From Microglena sp. YARC (Eukaryota; Chlorophyta; Chlorophyceae; Chlamydomonadales; Chlamydomonadaceae), in the NCBI GenBank assembly GCA_022414725.1, contig CM039464.1, forward strand, positions 9,224,527-9,288,526: DNA of 64,000 bases, given 5' to 3'. The notes beneath the pieces are model-generated. The model was given only the letters and a program-made list of their open reading frames with translations, searched no databases and was not told the origin of the DNA. Made by a program: the position numbers and the translations under genes. This document shows positions 33,156 to 44,060 of the stretch, one piece after another (the first letter of the stretch is position 1; every line of letters starts with the position of its first letter).

Positions 33156-33183
33156 GTAACAATTTCAATTTCAATTTCAATTT
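33156..33183 (+). repeat. (CAATTT)n LINE tail
   Basis: About four repeats of CAATTT close the Dualen-like element. Short tandem repeats replace poly(A) at the 3' end of some LINEs (family knowledge). Confidence 0.6.
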
Positions 33184-33460
33184 CCTCTTCCTCCTCCTTC
33201 TCAGCCTCATCACATCAATCTCCCAAACAGATGCTACGTTATTCTCAGTGCTCAAATACGATGCACATCTACTAGTACAAATATATAAGCATCACAGCTT
33301 TTCAAGGGAACAAAAGTGGCATAAAGAAACCGTATCGCACGGCACTGAGAGACACAGATGGATAAACAAATATTGATAATGATATGGAGGCAGCTCTGGT
33401 ATTGGTGCCACTGCCTCAAAGTGCGCCAACTATTTTGTAGAAGTGGCAACGCCATTCAAA

Positions 33461-33665
33461 CTGAATCCTCCGGGTCGCTGGTTTGTGTCGGGAGACCTAC
33501 CTCCTGGGGTGAAAGTCCTTTCACAACTTTAAAAAAAGGGCTCAGAACTCAGAGGGAAAGTAGCTTGTATATGATCCTCTTCTGTCAGACAGGTCTGAGG
33601 TTCGAGCCCTGGCCAGGTTCACTAAACCTCAGATTTGCCGCCTTGGAAGAGGTAGACAATTTCCC
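33461..33665 (+). repeat. Dispersed repeat with tRNA-like B box
   Basis: 33461-33535 matches 7345-7450 inverted (ACTGAATCC, TGTGTCGGGAGACC, CTCCTGGGGTGAAAG). Just downstream, GAGGTTCGAGCCCTGG at about 33598-33613 matches a pol III B box (GGTTCGANNCC), with CTTCTGTCAGACAGG before it resembling an anticodon arm. The A box is weak. I read it as a possible tRNA-derived SINE head, not a tRNA gene. 33666-34079 holds no recognisable gene. Confidence 0.35.
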
Positions 33666-34265
33666 TCCGTGCTGTCGCGCGATAGTCCAAGCTCAGACGC
33701 AGAGGGTCTGCGAAACCAAATGAACCCAACATGGTAGCTATTCTCCAGTATGTACACATGCATGCAAACGTGAGGGTTCCCTGATTCTCACGCACGTGGC
33801 AGGGCGTACTAATTTCCAATTACCAATTTTTGATCCTGCTCCTCCTCCTTCTCCTCCTCAGTATCATCATATCAGTCTCCCACACAACTGTTACGTAATT
33901 CTCGGTGCCCTAATCCGATGCACATCTACTAAACCAAATATATTATCCTCACAACTGTTCAAAGTATCCAAGAGGATGTAACTGAAGCCACAATGGTGGT
34001 GATGTATGATCCTCCTCCTCCTCCTCCTCAGCAACATTCCTGTCACGGCTAGGCAAGTCCTTTATTTGGCCTACACCTGGACGGCAACATATAAGCATAG
34101 TACAGGTATGATCCTCCTCCTCCACATAGCTCCAGCGGCAAACTCATCTGACGTATCCTGTATATAAATAGATGAGGTAGGACGACTGGTATGCACCACG
34201 ACCGTTCCACAGCTAACTCCAGCGGCAAAGTACAGGTACCCAACACCACTGGGGCCGCCAACATT

Positions 34266-35167
34266 CTAGGCCCCAGTGGCAATGCTGCGGGTGGACAATT
34301 GGGGATTCCAGTTGGCACTTCCCCAGCGAACTCCAGCGGCAAACTCATCTGACGTCCCCTGTCTAAGCATAGTTGGGGTAGGACGACCGGTAAGCGCCAA
34401 GACCGTTCCACAGCTAATTCCAGCGGCAAAGTCCTGTTCCCCACCAACATTCTGGGCCCCAGTGACAATGCCGAGGGTGGGTGGCGGGTAACAACAGTTG
34501 GCAATTCCCCAGCGAACTCCAGCGGCAAACCCATCTGACATATCCTGCATATAAATAGATGAGGTAGGGCGGCCAGTAAGCACCACGGCCGTTCCACAGC
34601 TAACTCCAGCGAAAAAGTCCAGGTACCCAACACCCCTGGGGCCGCCAACATTCTGGGACAAAATGACAATGCTGGGGGTGGACGATAGGGAAAGATAGTG
34701 GTCACTTCCCCATTGAACTCCAGCGGCAAACACATCTGGCGTACCCTGCTTATCAGGAGTGGAGGTAGGACGACCGTCGAGCGCCAAGCCCGTTCCCCAG
34801 CTAACTCCAGCTGCAAAGTCCAATTCCCTATCACCACTGGAGCCGCCAACCTCCAGGGCGTTGCTTAGGGGAGGGATGCCCTGACTGTTGCCTGCCTGCG
34901 GTGTTGGTGCAGCACTGCCACCCTCCTGGGCCCCAAAGCCTCCTCCGCCAGCATCTAGAGCCCCCACTCCACTGGGGCCGCCAACCTCCAGGGCGTTGCT
35001 TAGGGGAGGGATGCCCTGACCGTTGCCTGCCTGCGGTGTTGGTGCAGCACTGCCACCCTCCTGGACCCCAAAGCCGCCTCCGCCAGCATCTAGAGCCCCA
35101 ACTCCACTGGGGCCACCAGCCTCCAACCCAGCAACGCTTCTTGAGTCAGGGATGCCCGAGTGCTTGC
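34266..35167 (-). pseudogene. Modular gene, left copy, third exon (ends in nonsense codon)
   Basis: This starts in phase 1 after the conserved TTGCATGCAG acceptor and encodes GKHSGIPDSRSVAGLEAGG, two copies of a 45-residue Gly/Ala-rich unit (APTPQAGN, IPPLSNALEVGG), then about four copies of a ~60-residue unit marked by FAAGVxWG and (A/V)LTGRPT. It stops at a TAG (34266-34268) where the right arm has CAG within TGGGGCC-AG-AATGTTGG, so a C-to-T change created the stop. Homologous repeat continues beyond it to about 34100. No known domain. A frame of 266 codons at 34049-34849 is a shadow of these repeats. Confidence 0.65.
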
Positions 35168-35809
35168 CTGCATGCAACACATGAGTGAAGTAATCAGAAA
35201 ATCACATCCAACACAATTGAGCACCTTGACTCTACCAAGCGATAAGCTTCAGACCCTTCTGTGTTGTTGTGGAAGTCGGAGAGGTGCGTGTGGCGGTACA
35301 CTACAGCCAGCAGTACATGGTGGACAGGTAGCAGTGAAGTAACAATGCAGAGGTGCTTGTGCACCCTTTTGACAAAGCTCGTGTGATTTAGACCTAGTCG
35401 TGTTTATACTGCAATGTCATGTATGTATGTCTGTCTGTTTGTCTGTTTGTATGTTACAGTCCAGGGCATAGCCGATTAGACTCAAGGGACTTGCCCAACC
35501 TTAAATAATCAAGATAATGCTAGACTACCAGGAGGGGCTAGAACATGCACTATATGACCTGGTATGCAATAACATGTTGCAGCAGTGGTATACTAGGCAT
35601 GTACACGCCAGTCAGCATGTTCAGCCGATGTAGAACGTGCAGGAGTTGGGGGGGGGCAGATGATGTAACTGTATTTGTTGACGATGGCTCACCGCCAACT
35701 CCTCACCATTCACGATTAATCATGACACACTCGTTCACCTCACCATTCATGGTTGAGGAGATGCATTGCCTAAACCTGTGTAGCTTGTGATCGGCACATT
35801 TGAACTCAC

Positions 35810-36251
35810 CAAAGGTTTTGAAGAAATCTTCAGAGCCATAATCCGGTCGAGGTCTGGGGAATTGGTAGCGGGACCTGGGAAGTACATCTCCATCCTTATT
35901 CCGCTTACTCAGCACAGGTTTTTTTCTTTTACAAAGCGCATACAACTTCGCCCCATGGTCCTCATCTGTCATGAAGAGGCCCCTAGCTTTCCTCTCTTTT
36001 CGCATGTTGAACACTGTCTCCAAGCGCAATTGTTCAGTCAAGGGCCAGAGCTCAAAAACCATGGCATTATGTTTCTTGCGTCTCTCCAAAACCATGGCCT
36101 CATGTTCCTTCTTGGACCTTGCTTCGGCTTCTTGCTGGCCAGAGTCTTGGCCAATAACCAGAGCCTCAGCTCCACTGCCTTGGCCAAGCTCCCAGGCGCC
36201 AGCGTCACTGCCTCGGCCTACCTCAGGAGCCCCAGCGCCACCAAGGTGTGC
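35810..36251 (-). CDS. Modular gene, left copy, second exon with core domain
   Basis: The acceptor CACAG/GCACACC is phase 0 and the donor TTTG/GTGAGT is phase 1. The 147 codons encode a Gly/Ala/Gln segment (GGAGAPEVGRGSDAG), a charged stretch (RSKKEHEAMVLERRKKHNA) and the core domain: FELWPL, KARGLF, KLYALCKRKK, then YQFPRPRPDYGSEDFFKTFG. This domain is shared with exons at 52323, 55949, 57751 and 59224. In all copies the reading frame can be followed ~25 codons past the donor (GEFKCADHKLHRF), which I interpret as intron because the next exon joins in phase 1. I do not recognise the family. This is the only arm in which this exon is intact. Confidence 0.65.
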
Positions 36252-36484
36252 CTGTGCGAGTGAGCGTGAATGTGTGACTTAGATTGCATGATCATCAAGG
36301 TGGTACACATTTGGGTTGTACTGTGTGTGCATGCCCCATGAAAAGGCTCATGCACATGCATGTATGTTGTCAGCCAGATACTGTATGCATAGATAACATG
36401 AGAGGGATCGTTGGTAGCTGCAATCACAATTTATAATTAACATACATGATCAAATTACAATGACAACAAATGCGAACACTGTTT

Positions 36485-36771
36485 CTTTTTGGGCTACGCG
36501 TAGCAGCTTCTATGCAGCTACTTTCACCTGCTATTGGGCTATGCGTAGCAGCTTCTAGGCAGCTACTTTCACCCACTATTGGGCTATGTGTAGCAGCTTC
36601 TAGGCAGCTCTTTTCACCTGCTATTGGGCTATGCATTGCAGCTTCTAGGCAGCTCCTTTCAACCGCTATTGGGCTATATGTAGCAGCTTCTAGGCAGCTC
36701 TTTTCACCTGCTATTGGGCTATGCATTGCAGCTTCTAGGCAGCTCCTTTCAACCGCTATTGGGCCAAACAT
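36485..36771 (-). repeat. 45-bp tandem repeat in the modular-gene intron (left)
   Basis: About six copies of a 45-bp unit around TAGCAGCTTCTAGGCAGCT and TTTCACC(T/C)GCTATTGGGC. The matching array in the right arm is 51370-51655. The length is a multiple of three and opens spurious ORFs on both strands (PIAGESSCLEAATHS and LCVAASRQLLSPAIG). A single unit-like piece also occurs at 8341-8373. Confidence 0.85.
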
Positions 36772-37052
36772 GAAGCTAGCTAGTGTATTTGAAAGCTGGC
36801 ACGACAGGCATTATAAAGCAGCGGTAATCTATGGGCTTGACTCAGCTGCTGGCTAATACAGCTGGGGGGAAGCTGCTACACGTAGCCCAAACATGAGACA
36901 GTGTATGTTAACAAGCACTACAACTTCACACCACACACCGTGTGTCATGGGATAATCTAATCATTCAGCAAGCCCTTGTCGAAGATGTCGATCATCGCCG
37001 CAGATTCAATCTCCAGCACCAGGAGAAAGTTGAGTTGTATCCTAACCCTCAC

Positions 37053-37944
37053 CTGTGTGTATGGGAACTGGCCGCCCTCCATGGCCATGATTTCTTCACG
37101 GCCGGTCATTGCCAGAGGTTCAACCTCCAGGGCCATGACTTCCTCACTGCCGGTCATTGCAGCAGGTTCTTCCTCCAGGGCCATGACTTCCTCACTGACG
37201 ATCATTGCAGCAGGTTCACCCTCCAGGGCCACGCCTTCGTCACTGACGGTCATTGCAGCAGGTCCTTCCTCCAGGGCCATGACTTCCTCACTGACGGTCA
37301 TTACAGCAGGTTCACCATCCAGGGCCATGACTTCCTCACTGCCGGTCATTGCAGCAGGTTCGTCCTCTAGGGCCATGACTTCCTCACTGCCGGTCATTGC
37401 AGCAGGTCCTTCCTCCAGGGCCATGACTTCCTCACTGCCGGTCATTGCAGCAGGTTCTTCCTCTAGGGCCATGCCTTCCTCACTGCCGGTCATTGCAGCA
37501 GGTTCTTCCTCTAGGGCCATGCCTTCCTCACTGCCGGTCATTGCAGCAGGTTCTTCCTCCAGGGCCATGACTTCCTCACTGCCGGTCATTGCAGGAGGTT
37601 CAACCTCAAGGGGATCCTCAAATCCAGCACCAGGAGCACTAACCTGAACTTCAGCCTGAGTGCCTTCGCCTGTTATCTCCCCTTCTTCAATATCCTCTTG
37701 CTCCATGACTAGAGGAGGGGAAGTACTCCCCCCCTGTAATTCGTTGGGGGGGGGCAGAGTCCGCACCCGAGGCATCATTGTCCCCGGAATGCCACTGCCT
37801 GAAGGATGCAGAATTTTCTTGGTCTGGTAGCAGCAGCGTAGTTTCTGGGTTGAGCCGATTGTTAGCAGCATTGTCGTTGGCATCATCATCATACTTTCCT
37901 CCTCTTATGTTGTCCCAGTGATGCTGATTTTGAAGAGGAGATTC
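37053..37944 (-). pseudogene. Modular gene, left copy, first recognised exon with 48-bp repeats
   Basis: The acceptor is CCTTCTGTAG/GAATCTCC and the donor ACACACAG/GTGAGG, both phase 0 by comparison with the right arm. It encodes PLQNQHHWDNIRGG, LLPDQENSAS, EEGEITGEGTQAE, then 11 tandem copies of a 16-residue unit (48 bp; AAMTGSEEVMALEEEP) and a FPYTQ end. The right arm has one such unit. The exon is 892 bp, one more than a multiple of three; the extra base is in a run of nine C (37746-37754, G on plus) where the right arm has eight. The reading frame is therefore broken upstream of the repeats, unless this is a sequencing error. Confidence 0.65.
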
Positions 37945-38503
37945 CTACAGAAGGGGGAGGGAAGAGGGCACTCACGTACAACACCATATCCAATTGTTTT
38001 TGTTTTAGTCTGGTTGTTTGGCTGGCTGGTTGTTTCCTTATTTAGCTGGCTGCTTAGGGTGTGTTCTCAGTAGAGATGGCATTTCACACCGGCAAGGTGG
38101 GGGTGGGGGCAGGGGTAGGGGACTAGGTGTAGGTAGATAAGTCCTAAGCGCGTCGCAAGTGAAACGAAAAATTGGCGGAAAGTTTTGGCTATCAGAGTGA
38201 CAGGTGGCACCGGAATCGAGTGCAGCGGACTGAAGCCAGGGTTTACGACAGGGCCAGGGGCCAGTAAGGGCGTGTTTCTTATGTTCACAGTGGAGATACT
38301 GCTTCACACCATCAATGTGGGGGTAGGAGTGGGGGTGCGTAGAAAAGCTGGTGTGCTGGTTAGTGTGTTTGTCAGCTGGTTAGTTGATTTGTTTATCCAT
38401 TTAAATGGAACCATGATCCAAAGCCTTACATGTCATGGTAGGGTAGGGTGTCCACCAACACACGCCCTAACATATAAGCCATTCACATTCAAAGATGATC
38501 CAA

Positions 38504-39410
38504 ATCGTTACTAGTCTCCCCCCCCCCACCACACACACACACACAAACAAATATAAGCCGCCCCAAGTGCAATACAAACAAAAACAATCACACACTGTGC
38601 CGTTCTGCTCCACCTCATATGTTCCTGTCCCATCGTCATGCTCATGCAGGCAGGTGCCCACAACAATGCATGTTGTCACAGTCCAGGGGTAGGCCATATA
38701 GGCTAAAGGGACTTGTCCAACTGTGATATCAGGAGGGGCTGAACCGAAAAAAGTCCTGAGCCCTGAGCTCTTCTACAGTAATAATTGAAGTGCCCACAAA
38801 GGAGGATGCGAAACGCCATAAAAAGTCTTTAAGGGTCGGAGTACGGGTATCGGGAAGTGGTAGCTGTTAGAGGAGGGATTTCTGCCCCCCCCCCCCCCCC
38901 CCCCCTAACTTTTTACCGAATGAGTCGTTTCACTTTTTACATCGACAGTTTGAAGCGTATTGGTGAGGCAAGCCCATTGGCACTGTTGCTATCGTCATGC
39001 ATTGCAGATAGGGGGGGGGTGCGACAATGTGGGATGAGGCTGGATGAGGGGTACTGCTCGAGGGGTTCACAACGACACTCAGAAGGCAAGGTTGTCGACT
39101 TGCCATCCAAAGTTTCCGTCTCTAAAGATACACAATGCTCATGAACATGCTCAGTGGACTATCTCCTCATGAACTTGATTAATTTTCTGCACTCTGAAGG
39201 GCCTCGGCTGGCTGGCTATGGGAAGCTGACACGTTACATTTTCTCTGGTTCCACTCAGTAGTATGGGTCTTTACTGATGATATGTGAAAGAGCAGATCAT
39301 TTGCTGTCAGATGAGCTAACTTACAATTAATTTCATGGGGTCAGCCCCCCCCCCACCCCCCCACCCCCCCCACCCCCCCTCCCCTTCAGAAACATTTCAA
39401 CTTTTTAGAC
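38504..39410. other. Start of the inverted-repeat spacer, no gene
   Basis: Contains a (CA)n run near 38530, an inverted copy of the GTTGGGCAAGTCCC repeat (about 38675-38750), a 21-base poly(C) (38885-38905) and a CCCCCCA-rich stretch near 39340-39380. No supported coding region. Confidence 0.5.
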
Positions 39411-39498
39411 ACTGTCAGTTTTTTCCCCCCGCCATGCTGGCCCAAAGCAAAATAAGAGCAGGGATTTTTTTACCAAAAAAATAAAAGCAGGGAATTAC

Positions 39499-39810
39499 CA
39501 TTCGGGTGCCAGACGGTCTGGTGCAAGGACTTGTACTTCTTATCGAGCTCCGCCTGCGCATATGGGATGCGTTTAGGGTTGGGTCAGTGGAGGGGTGGGA
39601 TGGGGGCACCAGGGCAGTATTCACCTGGCAGGCTTGTTCAATACGTTTGACATCACAGATTACATATTTTTGAGGTTCTTTTCTCTTGCACAAAAGGATT
39701 TTAGCTCGTAAGATTTTGAAAACAGTTGCGTCTCGATACCTGGATTTTAAGTACCCTTGAGTAACTCGGGTATGCAGAAGTGCACTAGTGAAGCAAGCAA
39801 ACGATGGCAA
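39499..39810 (-). CDS. Two-exon fragment with a 71-bp intron, unidentified protein
   Basis: On the minus strand, an exon (39810 down to 39625) reads YRDATVFKILRAKILLCKRK and ICDVKRIEQACQ and ends at CAG/GTGAAT. A 71-bp intron (39624-39554) with a CACTGACCC branch-site-like sequence ends at TATGCGCAG. The next exon (39553-39499) reads AELDKKYKSLHQTVWHPNG and ends at a G/GTAATT donor, phase 1. The join is phase 0 and gives a smooth charged sequence of ordinary composition. I do not recognise the protein. The start of the first exon is uncertain and nothing further downstream was found, so it may be a gene fragment. Confidence 0.45.
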
Positions 39811-42362
39811 AAGTGCAGTTCTATAACCAAGCCAAGCAAGAAGGGGACTTAGGAGGTTAGGCTACACCCCCACAACCTGGTCAGGTACACAATCAGCATG
39901 CACTAGCATGCAACCCTAAGTCTAACTCTGCACGACTGGGGCTTGAAACATTATAAATGCTTCGCTAGTGGCCTATTGCAGATACGCAGCGCCAAATTGA
40001 GCTCCTCGAAACTTCAACTCCCTGTAAACGAAAGTCGAACGGTTTATGTGGCTCTTCGCGACCCCTGGACCTTCGTCTCCGGTCTGGATGCTTGGCGATC
40101 CAAATCGATTAGAATAACATGCTAGGGTAATATTCGGCTATCGAGCGCTTTGGAGCTAGTAGCTGCGCTCCCTGGAAAAGGCTGATTTCCAAATTTCGGT
40201 TCTGAGAACGTCCAGCGAGGAATGTTGCCTCGAATAGGCAGAATTCAATCAATCATTGAATATACGCGTGGATATATCTACTTCGATTGAAAGGATCGAG
40301 GCGCAAGCGAACTTTTGACATGGTAGGTAGGTAAGCAGGTTTCTATTATAGTACCAGTGAGATAGTACATTATGTATGGGATCACTTTTATGTTATGTCG
40401 CTTGTTGCCTCACCCGCCCCACTTCTACCGGAGTTCTAGACCTCACCCGCCCCACTTCTACCAGAGTTCTAGACCTTTCTACCCCACAACCCCCCCATAA
40501 GCGACTGCACCTCACCTCTCCACGCCCCCCATATCCGGTTCTCGACCTCTCCTCCCTCCCACCACCACTACGCAGCCTCCACCGCCATCCACCCGCTTCC
40601 CACGAGCACACAACCACCATTACACCCGCAACCCGTCCATACCCACAGGCCTTGCGACACAAAACTCGACCCCTCAACCTTTCCATCCCCGCATTCACGA
40701 TTTATCCCCCCTCCCCCCCCCCCCCTTGCATTCCTCCACCGATGTGCAGATGCTCCTACCCTTCCTCCGCTCCTCTCCGGTGTATGTCGTGCCCTTGACT
40801 TTGGCACCGCCCATGCGGCTCACGCCCTCTCTCCTCACCCACCAACACGCAAACGTCTCCACCCGGACACACATCCTACCCCCCCTTCCCACCCTACCAC
40901 ACACCATCCTGCCACGCATGTTACCACCTCCACAACCCCTCCCCACACCATACACCCACACTCTCGGGCCTCCCCACTCCCTCAACTTCCTCGCACACTC
41001 AACCTTACCGCCTCCATTCCCACACACCCCGCCACCGCTCCCACCCATACCCATGCCTCCACCTCACTCCTCTTTGTCCATCCCACAACACCCGCCACAC
41101 CACCTCACTGCCCAATCCTCACCCCCTCCCCTAACCTCGCCCACGCTGTTCCTGCAGATTGTTTCCCTGTTATCCTTAATCTTAGTACCCCTCCACCCCC
41201 TCTCCCTCTCGACTCACATCTCCATTGCGCATCCCAACAGGGCCTCTGGCCCCTTCCAGACACTACCCCCTTACCTCCCCCACCTCCTGCTTCTGCTCCC
41301 CTCCTTCTCTTTCACACATCTCATGTTCACCCCGATCTCGACATCACACCCCAATCTTGCATAACTATACAGATCGGTCTCCCCCAGCCTACACCCCTCC
41401 CGCCCCTCCATCCCAACCGCGCCTTCATATATCGCCCTAACGGATCCTACCTCGGCTCCATTTCCACATCCCGCCTTGACTGGCTCCATACCGCCTACCA
41501 CACCCACCGCATAACCCATCCCTTAAACTATGGTATTTTGTCCTCGGGATCTTTCGAGGAAGATCTCGTCAACCTCCTCCTTCGCTACCCCCCACCCCCT
41601 ACTCCCCCTCACCAACCTCCCCTCCCTCCCCCCGCCCTCTCCGAACACCTCGCCCTCCCTCCCGCCTTCCTCGCCCATTTCCTACTCCATGTCCACCGTT
41701 TCTCCTCCCCCCTCACCTGCCCCCTCTTCCCCATCCCTTACTACTCCAATGCACGTCTCGATAGTCTCTTCGGTGCTCTCTACGACAGTTTTCCACGCAG
41801 TGGACCGGCTTTTCGTATGCCCACCCCCCACACGACTCAACAACTCTCCTCCGCTCCATCCGGTGGGCCCTCTCTTCTGCCCTCACAGACAACATCCCTA
41901 CTTGTACCTTCCTCCTACTCCCTTCTTGGCCTACCTCTCCTCTCTCATATTGGCTCTCTCACCCCTCCGTCCGTATCCTCAGCACCTTCCACGTAATTCC
42001 TTCCACTTTCAACCCCCCTGCTCCATGCACCCTGCCCTCCCTTATGACTCCCCTTCCCTCCTAAATCGCTCACGCATTCACCTTGTTTGCATCGGTAACC
42101 ATTCGGGCCTCTCTGCTCTATCCCTCCTCCCTTCCAACCGACACATCCTTCCCTTACCCCACCTTTCCTCCCACCTTCTACCCTCCCCACCCTTCCTCCA
42201 AATGCCCCAACCTGGGCCCCCCCTACAAAATTCCGCTCCCTCCCGGACCCTCGTCCTCACCCCCCACCCCTTTACTCCCCCACCCTCTGCCCTGCGATTC
42301 CCTCTTGCCTTCACCTTTTCCCCTCCAACAACCTCCCTTCTCACCTACCGTCTCACATCTCC

Positions 42363-43121
42363 TACTACACGGACGGTTCTGCCGTCCCCGATCATAACGG
42401 CTCTACACACACTGGTGCCGCTTTCCTCCACTCACCTTCTTCCTCAGTCCACCATATCCATCCTGGTGGTACTGCCGAGATCAACACCATCCTACGCGCA
42501 GAACTCTCAGGCATTCTTGCCGCCCTCCAGCACGCCGGCACACACCACCCTCTGGACCCAGTTCGCATCTACACAGACTCCCTCTCCAGTCTACACCTTA
42601 TCCGCCGCATCGTCTATCTTCCCAACTCCATCCCCTTTCATAAACATCTTCCCATCCTCATTTCCATCCGCCAACTCCTCTTTGACCGCCTTCACTCCTC
42701 CACCCCCACGATTTTCTACAAAGTGCGATCCCACACCGGCATCCTAGGCAACGACATTGCTGACGAGGGTGCCCGCTATGCCCTCGATAACCCCTCCTCT
42801 TGTACCTTCGACTTCTCTATTTCTCACCCGAGCCACCTCCACAGCCTCCCAGCCTGGCCATGCTTCCAACCTCTACCTACGCCCTCCAACCCACACCCGC
42901 CCTACCGCCTTCTCTCCGACATCACGGACTCCCTAACAACCTTTCTCAATACCTATAGCACACACATGACCTTACCAATTCCCCGTGCCCCTCAGTCGCT
43001 CGTGTCTTCTCCGCTGTACCCCCTTCACCCACCACTCTCCCAACCCCCTGCCCCCCCTCCCACCCCCCCACACCTACAACTCCTCCGACCCAACAGCCTC
43101 TCCCACCCCCACCAGCCATGA
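42363..43121 (+). pseudogene. Second LINE RNase H
   Basis: The frame carries ISYYTDGSAVPDHNG (first Asp; start of domain at 42363), LRAELSGILAAL (Glu), IYTDSLSSLHLI (Asp) and KVRSHTGILGNDIADEGAR (His/Asp block), all four type I RNase H active-site elements. It continues as a Pro/Ser-rich linker to a stop at 43119-43121. The frame is open upstream to about 42096 without recognisable domain. The following zinc/REL region is in another frame. Confidence 0.75.
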
Positions 43122-43201
43122 TCCTTCCCCAACACTCCTCTCATACGTAGCGCTCCTGCTCCTTCCCCCACATCCGCACAATCCTCAAATTCCGTTTCAA
43201 C

Positions 43202-44038
43202 ATGTTTTGGACGGCCTCTGTCCCTCACAAACGCATACCCCCCGAACCCTATACTCAATGCAACCCACCCATCCTCGATGGATCTTGCCATTTTTGCCAC
43301 TCCCATGACACATCGGCCCACCTTCTTGCCTCATGCTCCCACCCGAAGTTCGCTGCCCTCTATATTGCCCGACACAACGCCGCTGTCCTTCACTTCTATG
43401 ACGCCATATGTGCTGGCTCCCTCGGCCGCTCCACATTCTATGTTGACGCATCTTCGAGAAACGCCCTCCCACTCGGTGTCTCCAACACCCGCCTACCCCC
43501 TTGGCTCCTCCCACACCTCCCACCCACTTGTGCATGCCTCTACCCTTGCTCTTGTACCCCTGTCGCCAAATTGCGCCCCGATATCCTCTTCCTTTCCGGT
43601 CTCTCCCCTTTTGACGCCCCCTCCCACGACGCCACCCTCACCCTGTCAGAACTTTCCACCCTCCAGGCCGCCCACACTGTCTATCTCTGTGAACTCACAT
43701 ACACTTGGGACGCCCGCTATCATACCACCCTTGCCATTAAACGCGCTCAGCATTCCACCCTCCGTTCGGCTCTTCTCGCTGCTGGTTGGCGGGTCATCTC
43801 CCCGGACCCCATCATCCTCGGCTCCTTCGGTACCCTCTTCGCCTCCCTTATTCCCATTTTTTCTTCTCTCGGTATCCATCCTACTGACACCACCCGCCTC
43901 CTCCACTCCCTCCACCTGCATGCCGTCCGATGCGCACATACCATTGTGTGGACCCGCCGGCGCATGGAATCTGCTACACACTCGTCCCACACTCCTTCTT
44001 CCGCCACCGGCTATCGTGGGGGGTTCCGCCCCCCCTAG
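43202..44038 (+). pseudogene. Second LINE zinc knuckle and REL-like domain
   Basis: A 278-codon frame with CHFCHSHDTSAHLLASCSHP (CxxC...H...C-type zinc site), LYIARHNAAVLHFYDAI, then AKLRPDILFL (PD motif), VYLCELTYTWDARY (second acidic strand), a K-x-x-QH helix and a GWRVISPDPIILGSFG end. The motif order matches the C-terminal endonuclease of Dualen-type elements and aligns with the decayed copy at 32346-32911. This copy is in one frame, but the element as a whole is truncated and cannot be autonomous. Confidence 0.6.
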
Positions 44039-44060
44039 CCCCCCCCCCGGTTTGATGGTG

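Larger units (their letters stand above)
21350..33183 (+). mobile_element. Dualen/RandI-like LINE retrotransposon
   Basis: A long non-LTR retrotransposon with, in order: a 940-codon first ORF, a papain-fold cysteine protease ORF, an APE-type endonuclease, reverse transcriptase, a linker of about 850 codons, RNase H, a zinc-binding knuckle and a PD-(D/E)xK-like (REL) domain. It ends in a short (CAATTT)n tail at 33156-33183 instead of poly(A). Dual endonucleases plus RNase H plus cysteine protease define the Dualen/RandI clade of green algae (family knowledge). The first three ORFs are long and open; from the RT on, frameshifts and stops have accumulated. The 5' end is uncertain. Confidence 0.75.
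34080..38503 (-). repeat. Left arm of a large inverted duplication
   Basis: Read on the minus strand, this segment is collinear with 50137-53930 on the plus strand, including exons and introns. Intron lengths between the first two exon pairs are 801 versus 800 bp and 642 versus 645 bp. In about 215 bp compared by eye within the second intron (35480-35700 against 52437-52655) I count about six differences. The inner boundary is sharp, near the CTTTGAATGTGAA block (about 38503 and 50137). The outer ends diverge through tandem repeats in the third exon. Confidence 0.85.
40430..44060 (+). mobile_element. Second Dualen-like LINE, 5'-truncated and C-rich
   Basis: This corresponds to the post-RT part of the LINE at 21.35-33.18 kb: linker (about 41420-42340), RNase H (42363-42800), zinc knuckle and REL-like C-terminus (43202-44038). 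No RT, APE or protease was found upstream, as expected for 5' truncation during target-primed insertion. Its composition is very C-rich, so the encoded protein is Pro/Ser-rich and the sequence looks like a different, high-GC subfamily. Frameshifts separate the linker, RNase H and C-terminal frames. Confidence 0.7.
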
